64,000 bases of DNA from positions 22,259 to 86,258 of the IMG/VR virus record IMGVR_UViG_3300034101_005931. One strand, given 5' to 3'. The notes below the pieces were generated by a model. The model ran no database searches. It worked only from the letters and a program-made list of their open reading frames with translations, and was not told the origin of the DNA. Numbering within the stretch: the stretch's first letter is position 1; every line of letters begins with the position of its first letter. This stretch comes from a virus. The translations under genes were made by a program, and so were the position numbers. Of the stretch, positions 31,995 to 40,187 are shown in pieces.

Positions 31995-32721
31995 TTATAT
32001 ATTTAACAAGATTTTTTGCTAGTTCAATATGAGCCTCTTGTACAGGGTGACCATAATCATGTAGATCGAATTTAGCAGCAGTGTACCAGAGCTGAAAACA
32101 CCTTTTACCGTCAAAGTCATAAACCTTCATAGCAGGCATTTTTTTCTGTAATTCAAAAATATTTTTAGATTTGAGTAATGGTATATGAATTACGTTAAGA
32201 GAAAAATGTTTTACTATACACTCAACAGCCAGGGCTATATCAGCTGTGTTGTCATATTCATGTGCAAAGTGTTTTAAAAAAAGGTCACTGAGAAAGTTTT
32301 TTTCGCGTACACTTTTTCCTGACGTACAGCCGTGCCATGCGTTTGCTATGCTACCAACCTGCACAAAATCAGTATCGTCTTTAATTAACTCGTTTCCCTT
32401 TAGAGGATAAAAAAATTCTTTGCGAATATGTGAAGTATAACCAAAAAGTATTAAGGGGTCAGTAAACCTATCGATATTTTTAATTAACAGTCTCAAGCTT
32501 CTTTCATTACTACCACCGCTCATTGCGAAATTGTAGCAAGGTACTTTTAATTCGTCTGCAATTAAAGCAGGAAACGCTAGTGGCTTTGTGTAGCTGTCCA
32601 TTTCTGTGATGGATAGCTTACCGTCTTCAAGCAACTTCTTATATTCTTGCCACTTACCGTCAAGCTCTGTCCCTGACATGAAGCTGTCTCCAAAAGCAAC
32701 AATACAAGAATATTTTTTCAT
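31963..32721 (-). CDS. SGNH/GDSL-like hydrolase
   Basis: 252 aa. Block I AFGDSFMSG (nucleophile Ser), an SGGSNERSLR block with the Gly/Asn oxyanion region, and C-terminal DLHDYGHP with Asp and His of the triad. The family deacetylates glycans or cleaves esters. Paired with the carbamoyltransferase, so sugar O-modification is the likely pathway. Confidence 0.72.
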   Translation of the reverse strand: MKKYSCIVAFGDSFMSGTELDGKWQEYKKLLEDGKLSITEMDSYTKPLAFPALIADELKVPCYNFAMSGGSNERSLRLLIKNIDRFTDPLILFGYTSHIRKEFFYPLKGNELIKDDTDFVQVGSIANAWHGCTSGKSVREKNFLSDLFLKHFAHEYDNTADIALAVECIVKHFSLNVIHIPLLKSKNIFELQKKMPAMKVYDFDGKRCFQLWYTAAKFDLHDYGHPVQEAHIELAKNLVKYINADKNLNSLE

Positions 32722-32726
32722 TTAAA

Positions 32727-32821
32727 TGGTACTCCGGGTGGGACTCGAACCCACATTGCGCCCCCGTCGCGGGACTATCAGGTGTATAAGACCTGCGTGT
32801 TAACCATTACACTACCGGAGC
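32727..32821 (-). tRNA. tRNA with UAU anticodon (Ile) and long variable arm
   Basis: Acceptor GCTCCGG/CCGGAGT, A73 and encoded CCA, anticodon stem CAGGT/ACCTG closing CTTATAC (UAU), T-loop TTCGAGT. The variable region is over 20 nt with a GC-rich stem (CCC...GGG), a class II feature not expected for tRNA-Ile. Confidence 0.75.
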
Positions 32822-32991
32822 ATTAAATTATATTTATCAAAAATTAATGCAGGAAGATATTTTTGATCTACAATAATTCTAAGTTCATCAATTTGTGTTT
32901 GTAGAGTTTTAATCTCTCTAGATTGAAGTACAAATACAACAACGAGCATACACAACACAAAGGCATACATAATATCTAAATCAAATTTCAT
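32812..32991 (-). CDS. Small membrane protein with coiled-coil tail
   Basis: 59 aa from the ATG at 32991, directly after the preceding stop (TAATATG). Helix IMYAFVLCMLVVVFVL, then a heptad tail (IKTLQTQIDELRIIV). The last codons overlap the tRNA 5' end by 10 bases. Confidence 0.55.
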   Translation of the reverse strand: MKFDLDIMYAFVLCMLVVVFVLQSREIKTLQTQIDELRIIVDQKYLPALIFDKYNLMLR

Positions 32992-32992
32992 A

Positions 32993-33163
32993 TTAATATT
33001 TTTTAGCATCTCGCTTTCCTTTATCATAAGCTTTTCTCGCGGAAGTTCCAGCTTTATGTGGGCATTTAAAACGCTTATTAAAAGCATTATTGTATCCAGA
33101 GGTATAGCACATTATGTAAACCATTTCAGACATACCTAGTTTTTCCCAATGTTCTTTTCTCAT
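32993..33163 (-). CDS. Hypothetical small basic protein
   Basis: 56 aa; KCPHKAGTSARKAYDKGKRDAKKY tail is strongly basic. Start overlaps the previous stop (ATGA). Confidence 0.55.
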   Translation of the reverse strand: MRKEHWEKLGMSEMVYIMCYTSGYNNAFNKRFKCPHKAGTSARKAYDKGKRDAKKY

Positions 33164-33306
33164 TTAGATCTTTTTTTGCCAGCGTCTTTCCGGCGTGTTC
33201 TCGCTTTAGCGCCACCTGCTCTAAGTTGTGCAGCTATTGTATTCCTCGATCCTGTTTTGCCAAAACAGCCCCAATTGCTAACGATTGTGTTTTTCGTTCT
33301 AGCCAT
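33160..33306 (-). CDS. Small basic protein
   Basis: 48 aa; AAQLRAGGAKARTRRKDAGKKRSK is Arg/Lys-rich, suited to nucleic-acid binding. First of a chain of three overlapping tiny genes. Confidence 0.55.
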   Translation of the reverse strand: MARTKNTIVSNWGCFGKTGSRNTIAAQLRAGGAKARTRRKDAGKKRSK

Positions 33307-33347
33307 ACATACATAATATATGAATTATAAGAATGTGCAAGGAAAAA

Positions 33348-33418
33348 CTACCTCGCTACGACTCGAACGTAGAAAAGGAGATCCAAATTCTCCTGTGATA
33401 CCATTTCACCACGAGGTA
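33348..33418 (-). tRNA. tRNA-Gln(UUG)
   Basis: Acceptor TACCTCG/CGAGGTA, anticodon stem GGAGA/TCTCC closing ATTTGGA (UUG), T-loop TTCGAGT. Confidence 0.9.
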
Positions 33419-33421
33419 ATA

Positions 33422-33504
33422 TGGGTAGAGTAGGACTCGAACCTACGAACTCTAATAGAGAGGAGATTTACAGTCTCCGGCAATTGCCACTATGCGATCT
33501 ACCC
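33422..33504 (-). tRNA. tRNA-Tyr(GUA)
   Basis: Acceptor GGGTAGA/TCTACCC, anticodon loop CTGTAAA (GUA), long variable arm as in bacterial tRNA-Tyr, T-loop TTCGAGT. Confidence 0.94.
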
Positions 33505-33565
33505 GTTTATGTTCCAATATTTTAATTGAAGTTTAAGAAAAATTCAACTTCTTTTTTATTTATTA

Positions 33566-33913
33566 TTACGGAACAAGAATAACGTTACCAGAATAAGGAT
33601 CCTTTATTTCTGTATCTGATACATACCCTCTTACATCTATATAACCCTTATCAGAATAAGGGCTTTTTATAAAACCTTTCATATTTGGAACAGGTATTCC
33701 GTAAGAATATTTTACTTGTTCTAATGCTACTAAATTAGTCGGTATGTATCTTAGTATGATAATGCCAGCTAATAAGCCTAGAATGAAAACAGAGACTGAA
33801 CTGTTAATTATAAACGCAAAAAGCAAAGTGACTAATCTGCAGACAAGTGTTACAAAAAACCAGAATACTATAAGTGAACAACATCCTAATAGTATTGTGA
33901 TAAAAACAGTCAC
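33566..33913 (-). CDS. Two-helix membrane protein
   Basis: 115 aa. Hydrophobic segments at about 3-35 and 38-55, then a soluble tail with repeated SPYSDKG/DPYSGN motifs. Unknown; adjacent to the acidic/basic protein at 33915. Confidence 0.55.
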   Translation of the reverse strand: MTVFITILLGCCSLIVFWFFVTLVCRLVTLLFAFIINSSVSVFILGLLAGIIILRYIPTNLVALEQVKYSYGIPVPNMKGFIKSPYSDKGYIDVRGYVSDTEIKDPYSGNVILVP

Positions 33914-33914
33914 A

Positions 33915-34100
33915 TCATTTATGTTTTATTTTAACAGGAGCAGAGTCCTCGTCTTCATCACGTACTTTGTCTCGTAAAGATGGCGACCGTTTTGATTTCC
34001 GTTCCGGAAAAAAAACCGCTTTCTTTTCTTCTTTAGATAGGCAAGGAAAAATCTCAGAAGAGATGTAGTATTTATTTAATGTAGGAAAAATGCCGTGCAT
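33915..34100 (-). CDS. Hypothetical charged protein
   Basis: 61 aa with a mixed-charge C-terminus (RDKVRDEDEDSAPVKIKHK). Nothing recognised. Confidence 0.5.
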   Translation of the reverse strand: MHGIFPTLNKYYISSEIFPCLSKEEKKAVFFPERKSKRSPSLRDKVRDEDEDSAPVKIKHK

Positions 34101-34150
34101 ATAACATAATATTATCTTGCATGTTTTTAAAATGCAACTAGATTAACAAT

Positions 34151-34345
34151 ATGAAAAAAATTCATACACAAGTCGTTGTTAACAAAGGCGAAGTTCCTCT
34201 ATTTGATAAAAACATGAATCCTACTAAACTTCCTGTTCTCGAAATTCAGTTCCATAAGGACAGTGAAGTCGTCCGTGAAATAATATCAGAGTCTACAGGG
34301 TATCGGTTATATCGTGAGCTTAAAAATGCTTTAAATTTAAACTGA
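34151..34345 (+). CDS. Hypothetical protein
   Basis: 64 aa, beta then alpha (THTQVVV..., VVREIISESTGYRLYRELKNAL). It precedes the DUF932-like gene and may share its unit. Confidence 0.55.
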   Translation: MKKIHTQVVVNKGEVPLFDKNMNPTKLPVLEIQFHKDSEVVREIISESTGYRLYRELKNALNLN

Positions 34346-34360
34346 GTTCCTAAATTCAGC

Positions 34361-34388
34361 TTGCGTTCCTAATTCAATTCCGTATAAT
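34361..34388 (+). promoter_or_regulatory. GTTCCG-type promoter variant before the DUF932-like gene
   Basis: TTGCGT, 16-base spacer ending ATTCCG, TATAAT. Unlike the promoters of the 51-64 kb region, a Shine-Dalgarno GGGAGGTG follows before the ATG at 34401. Confidence 0.7.
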
Positions 34389-34400
34389 GGGAGGTGCAAT

Positions 34401-35471
34401 ATGAATGCAACACTAGTCCAAGAATATGACAAACGCGCAACTGGCTTGCGTGAAGTCATTAGTAACTACAATAAAGAACCGGTTCAGTTGTCCCGAATCG
34501 ATAAATCACAAAATCATTTTGAGTATAATGGGGTCGAGGTCGGCCACAATGCTCTTAAAGATCTTTTGAATATCTTTTCGGTCAAACAGAACTTGATTTC
34601 TGAAATCAAAAACGACAAAGAGCAGTGGCTGCCCCTGCATCACGCGCTCTCTAATATTAAGAACGACCGTATTATTACGGCTGTTGTAAACCGTAACAGC
34701 AAAAGTCCGTATATCTCTCGCTTCTTTGATGAGAAGCTTGACGAGGCACAACCTCTTAAGCTCGAACCTGGCATTGATTTGATGCGCGGTTTCCTCGAGA
34801 ACACAGAACGTGATCTCATGATCCGTAATCTGGAGTTCAATTCTGAAACTCTTCAGATTGATCTTCGTGTTCAAGATAAGACCACAAACATCGATGTGTT
34901 TGGTGATGGAGAAGATAAATGGAACCCCGGGTTTGGTATCGGCTATGGTGAGACTAAGACCTCGGTTGCTCCTTACTATCTCCGTTTGGTCTGTACTAAT
35001 GGTATGACGGCTGCACAAGAGATTGTTCAGCGTTATTTCAATACACGTGAGATGAAGCAGAGCTCTTTTAACAAGCTCATCAACGGTGTTATTGAGCGTG
35101 ACGTTGTTCAAGTATGTAAGACTAACGCTAAGCGCCTGCAAAACAATAATGTTAGCTTACGCGAGTTTTTCGCTGCTAAGAATATTGTTCGTCCTGATAA
35201 CAAGGATCTCCAGCTCGATTATTTCGACGACAAGGAGATTCAGGAAGCCTACAAACCGTATGCAATTCGCTACCGGAACAAGCGTTGGCTTTCCTCGGCG
35301 AACTCTAACGTTAATGCATACGAGTTCTTTAATAGGCTCACTCATGCAGCGACGCACCAGCCTCGTCTGCAGGGGTCTACTAGAATGGCTCTGAATGCTC
35401 TGGCATCGAGCTTGTTCTTCAAAGGACCGGATCTCGCTTTTCAAGCGCCGAATCCTTTCGGAAGAAACTAA
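34401..35471 (+). CDS. DUF932-like phage protein
   Basis: 356 aa. APYYLRLVCTNGMTAAQE and DRIITAVVNRN resemble the DUF932 / phage-plasmid-like family; FGDGEDKWNPGFGIGYGETK lies just before. The function of that family is unknown. It has a promoter, a strong ribosome site and a strong terminator of its own, so it is a single-gene unit likely made in quantity. Codon use is richer in G+C than the neighbours. Confidence 0.6.
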   Translation: MNATLVQEYDKRATGLREVISNYNKEPVQLSRIDKSQNHFEYNGVEVGHNALKDLLNIFSVKQNLISEIKNDKEQWLPLHHALSNIKNDRIITAVVNRNSKSPYISRFFDEKLDEAQPLKLEPGIDLMRGFLENTERDLMIRNLEFNSETLQIDLRVQDKTTNIDVFGDGEDKWNPGFGIGYGETKTSVAPYYLRLVCTNGMTAAQEIVQRYFNTREMKQSSFNKLINGVIERDVVQVCKTNAKRLQNNNVSLREFFAAKNIVRPDNKDLQLDYFDDKEIQEAYKPYAIRYRNKRWLSSANSNVNAYEFFNRLTHAATHQPRLQGSTRMALNALASSLFFKGPDLAFQAPNPFGRN

Positions 35472-35493
35472 TCTTCTGAGACGCACAACTAAA

Positions 35494-35523
35494 CCCGAGG
35501 GCGAAAGCCCTCGGGTTTTTTTA
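35494..35523 (+). terminator. Rho-independent terminator
   Basis: CCCGAGGGC-GAAA-GCCCTCGGG, a perfect 9-bp stem with a GNRA tetraloop followed by T7. Confidence 0.94.
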
Positions 35524-35576
35524 TAAAATTTATAAAATTTTCTTGATTAGATCTAAGTTTCATATATACTACATGT

Positions 35577-36167
35577 ATGAACGCAAAACACCAATTCAAA
35601 TATACCTATAACGAAGGCTGTGAAGATTTCTCTCCAGTCGAAGTAACCTTTGACATGCCTGGAGATGTCACCATTCGTCAAATGCTCTGGAACTTTGAGT
35701 GCTATCTTAAAGCTTGTGGCTTCTATTTTGATGGACACTTGGAAGTGGTCCCAGAAGGTGGCTATGATTTAGAAGACGAAGTTGAGGAAGAGCCTCCTTA
35801 TTGCTGTATGGGTGATAGTGATTGCTGTGAAGAGAGTGAAGAGTACAAAGCAGAAAAGCTTAAAGAGTGGAGTGAAGGCATTGCTAAACTTGATAACGAG
35901 CAAAAAAAGAAAGCTAATGAAGATGCTCGTAAAATGTCTGATCTCCATTACGAAGCTACAAAAGAAGTGGTTAAGAATAAATGGGTTCATGGTATCTGTA
36001 ATCCTCCTTCGCCAGATTGGAAGGCAAGTAATTCAGATAATTACTGGAACAGCGCAAAAACCATCGAAAGGGAGCGCGATTGGGCAATGGCGGAAATCGC
36101 CAAACTCCAAATGAAATTGGAGGGCATTAATGAAGCAAGTAATTCAGATAATTGCTGGAACAGCTAA
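35577..36167 (+). CDS. Hypothetical acidic protein with internal repeat
   Basis: 196 aa. Acidic middle with a Cys cluster (PPYCCMGDSDCCEES), then a coiled coil. The motif ASNSDNxWNS occurs twice near the C-terminus, encoded by a 30-bp repeat. A TATACT -10 lies 7 bases before the ATG. Confidence 0.6.
   Translation: MNAKHQFKYTYNEGCEDFSPVEVTFDMPGDVTIRQMLWNFECYLKACGFYFDGHLEVVPEGGYDLEDEVEEEPPYCCMGDSDCCEESEEYKAEKLKEWSEGIAKLDNEQKKKANEDARKMSDLHYEATKEVVKNKWVHGICNPPSPDWKASNSDNYWNSAKTIERERDWAMAEIAKLQMKLEGINEASNSDNCWNS
36024..36053 (+). repeat. 30-bp direct repeat, copy 1
   Basis: Starts GCAAGTAATTCAGATAATT; differs from the copy at 36135 by one base. Confidence 0.85.
36135..36164 (+). repeat. 30-bp direct repeat, copy 2
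   Basis: Second copy; the stop codon of the gene follows immediately, so the gene may have been extended or ended by this duplication. Confidence 0.85.
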
Positions 36168-36168
36168 T

Positions 36169-36498
36169 ATGAAAAAAGTTAAATCAGTAACTATTATTAA
36201 ACACTATACCTCTGATAGAACTACTATCACAGAAGATCATTATACTCAACATAATGAGCATCCGGAAGATAGGATCTTTAAAGATAGAGAATACATTAAA
36301 AGGCTTCAAGAACATATTGATTATGTCTTTGAACACCTGGACCATGATCTCAGACTGAATGATAAGGGCAGGGATTGGCTCTTTGATTATATCTTTAATG
36401 AAGATAGCAAAGATATTGAGTTTGAAGAGTACTTGGCAAAGTATAATGTCAAGTATGAGGATTGTGTTACTTCAAACAAATGGTATCATAATCAATGA
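36169..36498 (+). CDS. Hypothetical acidic protein
   Basis: 109 aa from the ATG directly after the previous stop. His/Asp/Glu-rich, largely helical. Overlaps the next start (ATGA). No family recognised. Confidence 0.55.
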   Translation: MKKVKSVTIIKHYTSDRTTITEDHYTQHNEHPEDRIFKDREYIKRLQEHIDYVFEHLDHDLRLNDKGRDWLFDYIFNEDSKDIEFEEYLAKYNVKYEDCVTSNKWYHNQ

Positions 36499-36662
36499 CT
36501 AACGAACAATTAGAACTATTACTCAAGTATATTGACATGAGAGATAGTCATTATAATCATGTAGCAAAAACACCTGAAGGATATAGTTTAGGTTACTCTG
36601 ATGAAGAAGCAGAAATTAGACAAGATCTAAGATGGACATTACAAGATGAAAAAGAAATCTAA
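36495..36662 (+). CDS. Hypothetical small acidic protein
   Basis: 55 aa, MTNEQLELLLKYIDMRDSH start, helical. Overlaps both neighbours. Confidence 0.5.
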   Translation: MTNEQLELLLKYIDMRDSHYNHVAKTPEGYSLGYSDEEAEIRQDLRWTLQDEKEI

Positions 36663-37014
36663 AAAAGAACTAGACTTAGACTTTGAAGGTTTTAAACCTT
36701 TAAGCTGTTCAAGCATCATTGCAGAAGCTAAAAATTTTAATTGGACTTCTGAAAAAAGAGTATTCACCTATAGTAGGTTCAATAACTTCTTTTTTGAAGA
36801 AGTCTTTAATAGAATAGAAAGACCAGAAATTGATCTTCAATGTTCTTTAGGTGCTATAGCAACATTGTTAGAAATTAATCCTTATTGGCAATGGGATGGA
36901 ACACCGGGACAGAGTAAGCTAACAATTGCTTCTTGTGTTGCTAATTGCTTTGTGGACTTTACTTTGGCAGGTATTACTATTATGTGGAATAAAAGGCTAA
37001 TAGTAACTGATTAA
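36646..37014 (+). CDS. Hypothetical protein
   Basis: 122 aa, Lys-rich start, then a mixed fold with LGAIATLLEINPYWQW. Stop directly abuts the metallopeptidase start. Confidence 0.55.
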   Translation: MKKKSKKELDLDFEGFKPLSCSSIIAEAKNFNWTSEKRVFTYSRFNNFFFEEVFNRIERPEIDLQCSLGAIATLLEINPYWQWDGTPGQSKLTIASCVANCFVDFTLAGITIMWNKRLIVTD

Positions 37015-37656
37015 ATGAAATATAGCATCAAAGAAGTAAAGCCTAATGTCTTTGCTGTTATAGTAAAAGACAAATATGATAGGGCTATGCTGTTCTGTAG
37101 AGCTCAGGAGTACTATGAATCTCCTAATGCTAAGTTCCGTAATAAGTCCTTTTCAATCTGGGACTACATGAAGTGGTATAATGAAAAGTATGGTAAGGGC
37201 TTTAGTTATGGTGCTGATTGGTCAGGGTTCAATATTCCTTTGAAGGTAATTACTCAATGCTATAACAGACTAGGTAAATTTGAATCTCCTTATGACAAAG
37301 TCATGTATGACATTGTGGTAAAGATTAATAAGAAATGCCTCTTTGATGATGGGTATGTTATTGCTTGTGGAGATACAAAAGGGGATACCTTTAAGCATGA
37401 AGTATGTCATGCCCTGTATTATACAGATAAAGACTACAAAAAGAGGATGGATAATCTGACTAAATCTCTTCCTCAAGAACACTATAACATCTTCAAAAAG
37501 AATCTATTAGAAATGGGCTATACAGTAAAAGTAATTGATGATGAGATTCAAGCCTACCTTCAATATGACTTTGATCACTATGACTTTGGAAAAGGTGTTG
37601 CTTTAAAAGTAAGAAAAGAGTATAACAAATTTTATCTTAATGAAAGAGATAAATAA
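37015..37656 (+). CDS. HExxH zinc metallopeptidase-like protein
   Basis: 213 aa. HEVCH at residues 128-132 (in TFKHEVCHALYY) is a zinc-binding HExxH; a candidate third ligand is the Glu in IDDEIQAYLQYD about 45 residues later, as in gluzincin-like folds. Substrate unknown; a host protein is possible. Confidence 0.65.
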   Translation: MKYSIKEVKPNVFAVIVKDKYDRAMLFCRAQEYYESPNAKFRNKSFSIWDYMKWYNEKYGKGFSYGADWSGFNIPLKVITQCYNRLGKFESPYDKVMYDIVVKINKKCLFDDGYVIACGDTKGDTFKHEVCHALYYTDKDYKKRMDNLTKSLPQEHYNIFKKNLLEMGYTVKVIDDEIQAYLQYDFDHYDFGKGVALKVRKEYNKFYLNERDK

Positions 37657-37703
37657 TTATGCTGATAAATTCAATTAGCAATTATTTAAAAATACTGCTA
37701 ATA

Positions 37704-37711
37704 GAAATAAA
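37704..37711 (+). promoter_or_regulatory. Late promoter
   Basis: AATAAATATAATATATG context directly before the ATG at 37720. Confidence 0.45.
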
Positions 37712-37719
37712 TATAATAT

Positions 37720-38307
37720 ATGCCCAATCCATCTTTCTGTTCGTATGAGTCAATTGTAGTAACTGGAGCTGCTGTAGTATCTTTATCGAGTCTTGACCCT
37801 GGACTTAATTTGTCAAATGTAACAACTCCTTATAATACTGTAAATGGAACCTATGTTGCCTTTGCAACTGCAGCTCCTGGTGGTGATATGTCTAAAAGAT
37901 ACACTCTTTTTACAAGAGATGGTCTAAATTCGTATCCAAGAATTGTAGCAGGTAGTGCATATAGTATATGGAATTTAAGTGTTAAAACTGAAAGTGTTCC
38001 AAGTGGCTTGGCATGTTATCAAACAACTCAAACATTACCAGTTTCTAGTAATCCGTGTCCTGTAGGTTTATGGAGTCCAATTCCAGCTAGTTTAGCTACT
38101 TGGTCGACAGATTTTGACACCGCTGTTGGTTCAGTAATTAACGGTTGCATTAGTTATGGAAGTCCAGAGCCAAATCAAGCAAATTCTAGAGATAACAAAT
38201 ACACTATAGCTCCGAAATTAATAATTACCGAAACAGACGTCGTAATAAGTCCTGGAGAGTTAGGTGAAGATAGGTTCAAGAGACTTTATACCCTAGGTTA
38301 TGTATAA
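37720..38307 (+). CDS. Probable virion protein
   Basis: 195 aa. Ser/Thr/Pro/Gly-rich, beta-type, with NLSNVTTPYNTVNGTYV and a C-terminal EDRFKRLYTLGYV. Late promoter upstream and composition like the fibre genes. No domain recognised. Confidence 0.5.
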   Translation: MPNPSFCSYESIVVTGAAVVSLSSLDPGLNLSNVTTPYNTVNGTYVAFATAAPGGDMSKRYTLFTRDGLNSYPRIVAGSAYSIWNLSVKTESVPSGLACYQTTQTLPVSSNPCPVGLWSPIPASLATWSTDFDTAVGSVINGCISYGSPEPNQANSRDNKYTIAPKLIITETDVVISPGELGEDRFKRLYTLGYV

Positions 38308-38333
38308 AAACATTCGAATGTTTTGAATAATAC

Positions 38334-38362
38334 TTGACATGTCCATAAAGTTCCTATATACT
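38334..38362 (+). promoter_or_regulatory. Consensus sigma70 promoter with palindromic operator
   Basis: TTGACA-N17-TATACT, a perfect -35. GTTCCTATATACTAGGAAC (38350-38368) is a 7-bp inverted repeat around the -10, so a dimeric regulator could cover the promoter. ATG 7 bases after the -10. Confidence 0.85.
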
Positions 38363-38369
38363 AGGAACA

Positions 38370-38780
38370 ATGAGCAGAGTACTAAAATTTAGAGCTTGGG
38401 ATAAACTTAACAAAACCTTTATCTATTCTGACAAAGGCTATCAGGGTCATTATGTTTTGACTCTTGATGGTAGGTTCCAGAATCTTCAGAATGGTTCTGG
38501 AGGAGATGAGTATATTGTCCAAGAGTACATTGGCCTAAAAGACAAGAATGGCAAAGACATCTACGAAGGTGACATTATTAGCTTCTCTGTTAACTATACA
38601 GTAGAGCTAGGTGATCCTGATGTCATTGTGTATAAAGATTGTGAGGTCTATTATGATAAAGAGCTCGCTGGATTCTATTTTGGTAAAGATGGACACCAGA
38701 TCTTAGATAAAGTTGAAGTAGACTCTATTGAGGTCACAGGGAACATATTCGAGAACAAATCAAATGGAAGACCAAACTAA
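38370..38780 (+). CDS. YopX-family phage protein
   Basis: 136 aa. LKFRAWDKLNKTF at the start, YIGLKDKNGKDIYEGDII in the middle and VTGNIFENK at the end are the three hallmark blocks of YopX (PF09643), found in many phages with unknown role. First gene of an early operon with an operator-like promoter. Confidence 0.85.
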   Translation: MSRVLKFRAWDKLNKTFIYSDKGYQGHYVLTLDGRFQNLQNGSGGDEYIVQEYIGLKDKNGKDIYEGDIISFSVNYTVELGDPDVIVYKDCEVYYDKELAGFYFGKDGHQILDKVEVDSIEVTGNIFENKSNGRPN

Positions 38781-38901
38781 ACCCCCTTACCCTCTTGGTG
38801 ACTTAACCCCGGAAGAGATAGAACAATTAAGACAATCTAAAAAAGAAATAGCACAAAGAGTTAAAGAGCTCTGGGAGAAAGATAATGAAAGTAAGAATTA
38901 A
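38764..38901 (+). CDS. Hypothetical small charged protein
   Basis: 45 aa, Pro-rich start then a charged helix (LTPEEIEQLRQSKKEIAQRV). Overlaps both neighbours by 17 bases. Confidence 0.55.
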   Translation: MEDQTKPPYPLGDLTPEEIEQLRQSKKEIAQRVKELWEKDNESKN

Positions 38902-39283
38902 TAACATAGGAGCTGAACCTATAGCATATATTGGCAAAAGGTTTGAAGAGCCGAGATATGAATTGTCTATTGTAAAGTATCATCCTAACAAGTATTATGG
39001 AATGCTTGAACAGTACTTGAAGGATGGCTGGAAAGATAATGGTGATTACATCTCACATAAAAATGCTAATATAGGTAAGAGCTGCTTTTTAGGTAAAGAG
39101 ACAAACTATGTCGTAGCATTCCTCAGATATGATAATCATGATTGCACAACAAAGCTTGAATCAGTCTGCGATAGATTGCTTTACATAGAAGAGGATGAGA
39201 AAAAAGACTTCTTTGAAGTTTACAAAATAGCAGATAGAATGATATTAGAGAAAGTAGAAAAAGATGAAAAGCAAAATACCTGA
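38885..39283 (+). CDS. Hypothetical protein
   Basis: 132 aa, alpha/beta, charged C-terminal helix. Overlaps the next gene by 20 bases. Not recognised. Confidence 0.55.
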   Translation: MKVRINNIGAEPIAYIGKRFEEPRYELSIVKYHPNKYYGMLEQYLKDGWKDNGDYISHKNANIGKSCFLGKETNYVVAFLRYDNHDCTTKLESVCDRLLYIEEDEKKDFFEVYKIADRMILEKVEKDEKQNT

Positions 39284-39749
39284 CTCCTTTGTAGAAGCTA
39301 TGAAGGATATTGCAAAGGGTAAAACAGTTCCCTTGGATAAAGCTCTCAATGAAAAGCCTTCTATCGATTGGAAAGAAGCGCATGATATGCAGCAAAAGCT
39401 TGTTATTCATTATGTCTTAGAAAACGAAAAGCTTAAAGATAAAATTAAAGAGCTGGAAGCTCCTTCTGAGAAAGTTGATAATATCTGTAATCAGATTGAA
39501 GAGATATATAAAGAGAGAGACTATTATAAGATGCATAGTCATATCTTAGAAACAGCTAATGATGAGTTAGATCGGGCTAACAAACTAATGAAGGACACAC
39601 TTATTAACATCTGGGAATGTTTCGAGATTAGATCTGAAATATACCATAATGATTGGGTAGGCCTACAAGCTCTTGCTAACAAAGCTCGGATCTGTTTAGA
39701 AGATATTGGTTACGAATGGCGAAATGATAAAAAAGATAATAAATCCTGA
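39264..39749 (+). CDS. Hypothetical coiled-coil protein
   Basis: 161 aa. Heptad stretches (ENEKLKDKIKELEAPSEKV, and about 75-120) predict a coiled coil; acidic C-terminus. Unknown. Confidence 0.55.
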   Translation: MKSKIPDSFVEAMKDIAKGKTVPLDKALNEKPSIDWKEAHDMQQKLVIHYVLENEKLKDKIKELEAPSEKVDNICNQIEEIYKERDYYKMHSHILETANDELDRANKLMKDTLINIWECFEIRSEIYHNDWVGLQALANKARICLEDIGYEWRNDKKDNKS

Positions 39750-39757
39750 GTTAAGCA

Positions 39758-39928
39758 ATGAAAAAGGTAATTATTTCTGCGTTAACAATTCTAGTAACTG
39801 GGTGCACAACCTTAACCGATAAGATAGTTAAACCCCCTATCAACGATGACAATTACTGGAACATTCCCTGCTTTGTGGATGGTATTAAATTAAAGAAGCC
39901 TTGGTTAAAAAAGAAAAATTATGAATAG
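39758..39928 (+). CDS. Small lipoprotein
   Basis: 56 aa; signal MKKVIISALTILVTGC with lipobox LVTGC, then a short basic C-terminus. Overlaps the next ATG. Confidence 0.65.
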   Translation: MKKVIISALTILVTGCTTLTDKIVKPPINDDNYWNIPCFVDGIKLKKPWLKKKNYE

Positions 39929-40187
39929 TAGAATGATAGGCTTAGGTATGATCGATGAACAATATAAGAGTTCATTTGTAAAGCAAATGGAAGAAGAGAT
40001 TAAAAGATTACAAGAAGACCTTTCTTTGTACAAAAAGGTTAACCTCGATTTGAGAAAAGAGATTACAATGCTGGAAAAGCTTATAGAACTCAACATGAAA
40101 GACCTCCATGATATAGCCGATCAAAGGGATTGGTACTATGAAGAGTATCAGAAGCTAAAAGTAAATACTTCATATGACGCTCACTGA
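39921..40187 (+). CDS. Small coiled-coil protein
   Basis: 88 aa, helical throughout (EEEIKRLQEDLSLYKKVNLDL). Overlaps the desaturase gene by 14 bases. Confidence 0.55.
   Translation: MNSRMIGLGMIDEQYKSSFVKQMEEEIKRLQEDLSLYKKVNLDLRKEITMLEKLIELNMKDLHDIADQRDWYYEEYQKLKVNTSYDAH

Noticed and set aside
34506-35141. A 211-codon minus-strand ORF inside the DUF932-like gene
   Set aside because: The plus-strand gene has promoter, ribosome site, terminator and family similarity; the antisense frame has none.
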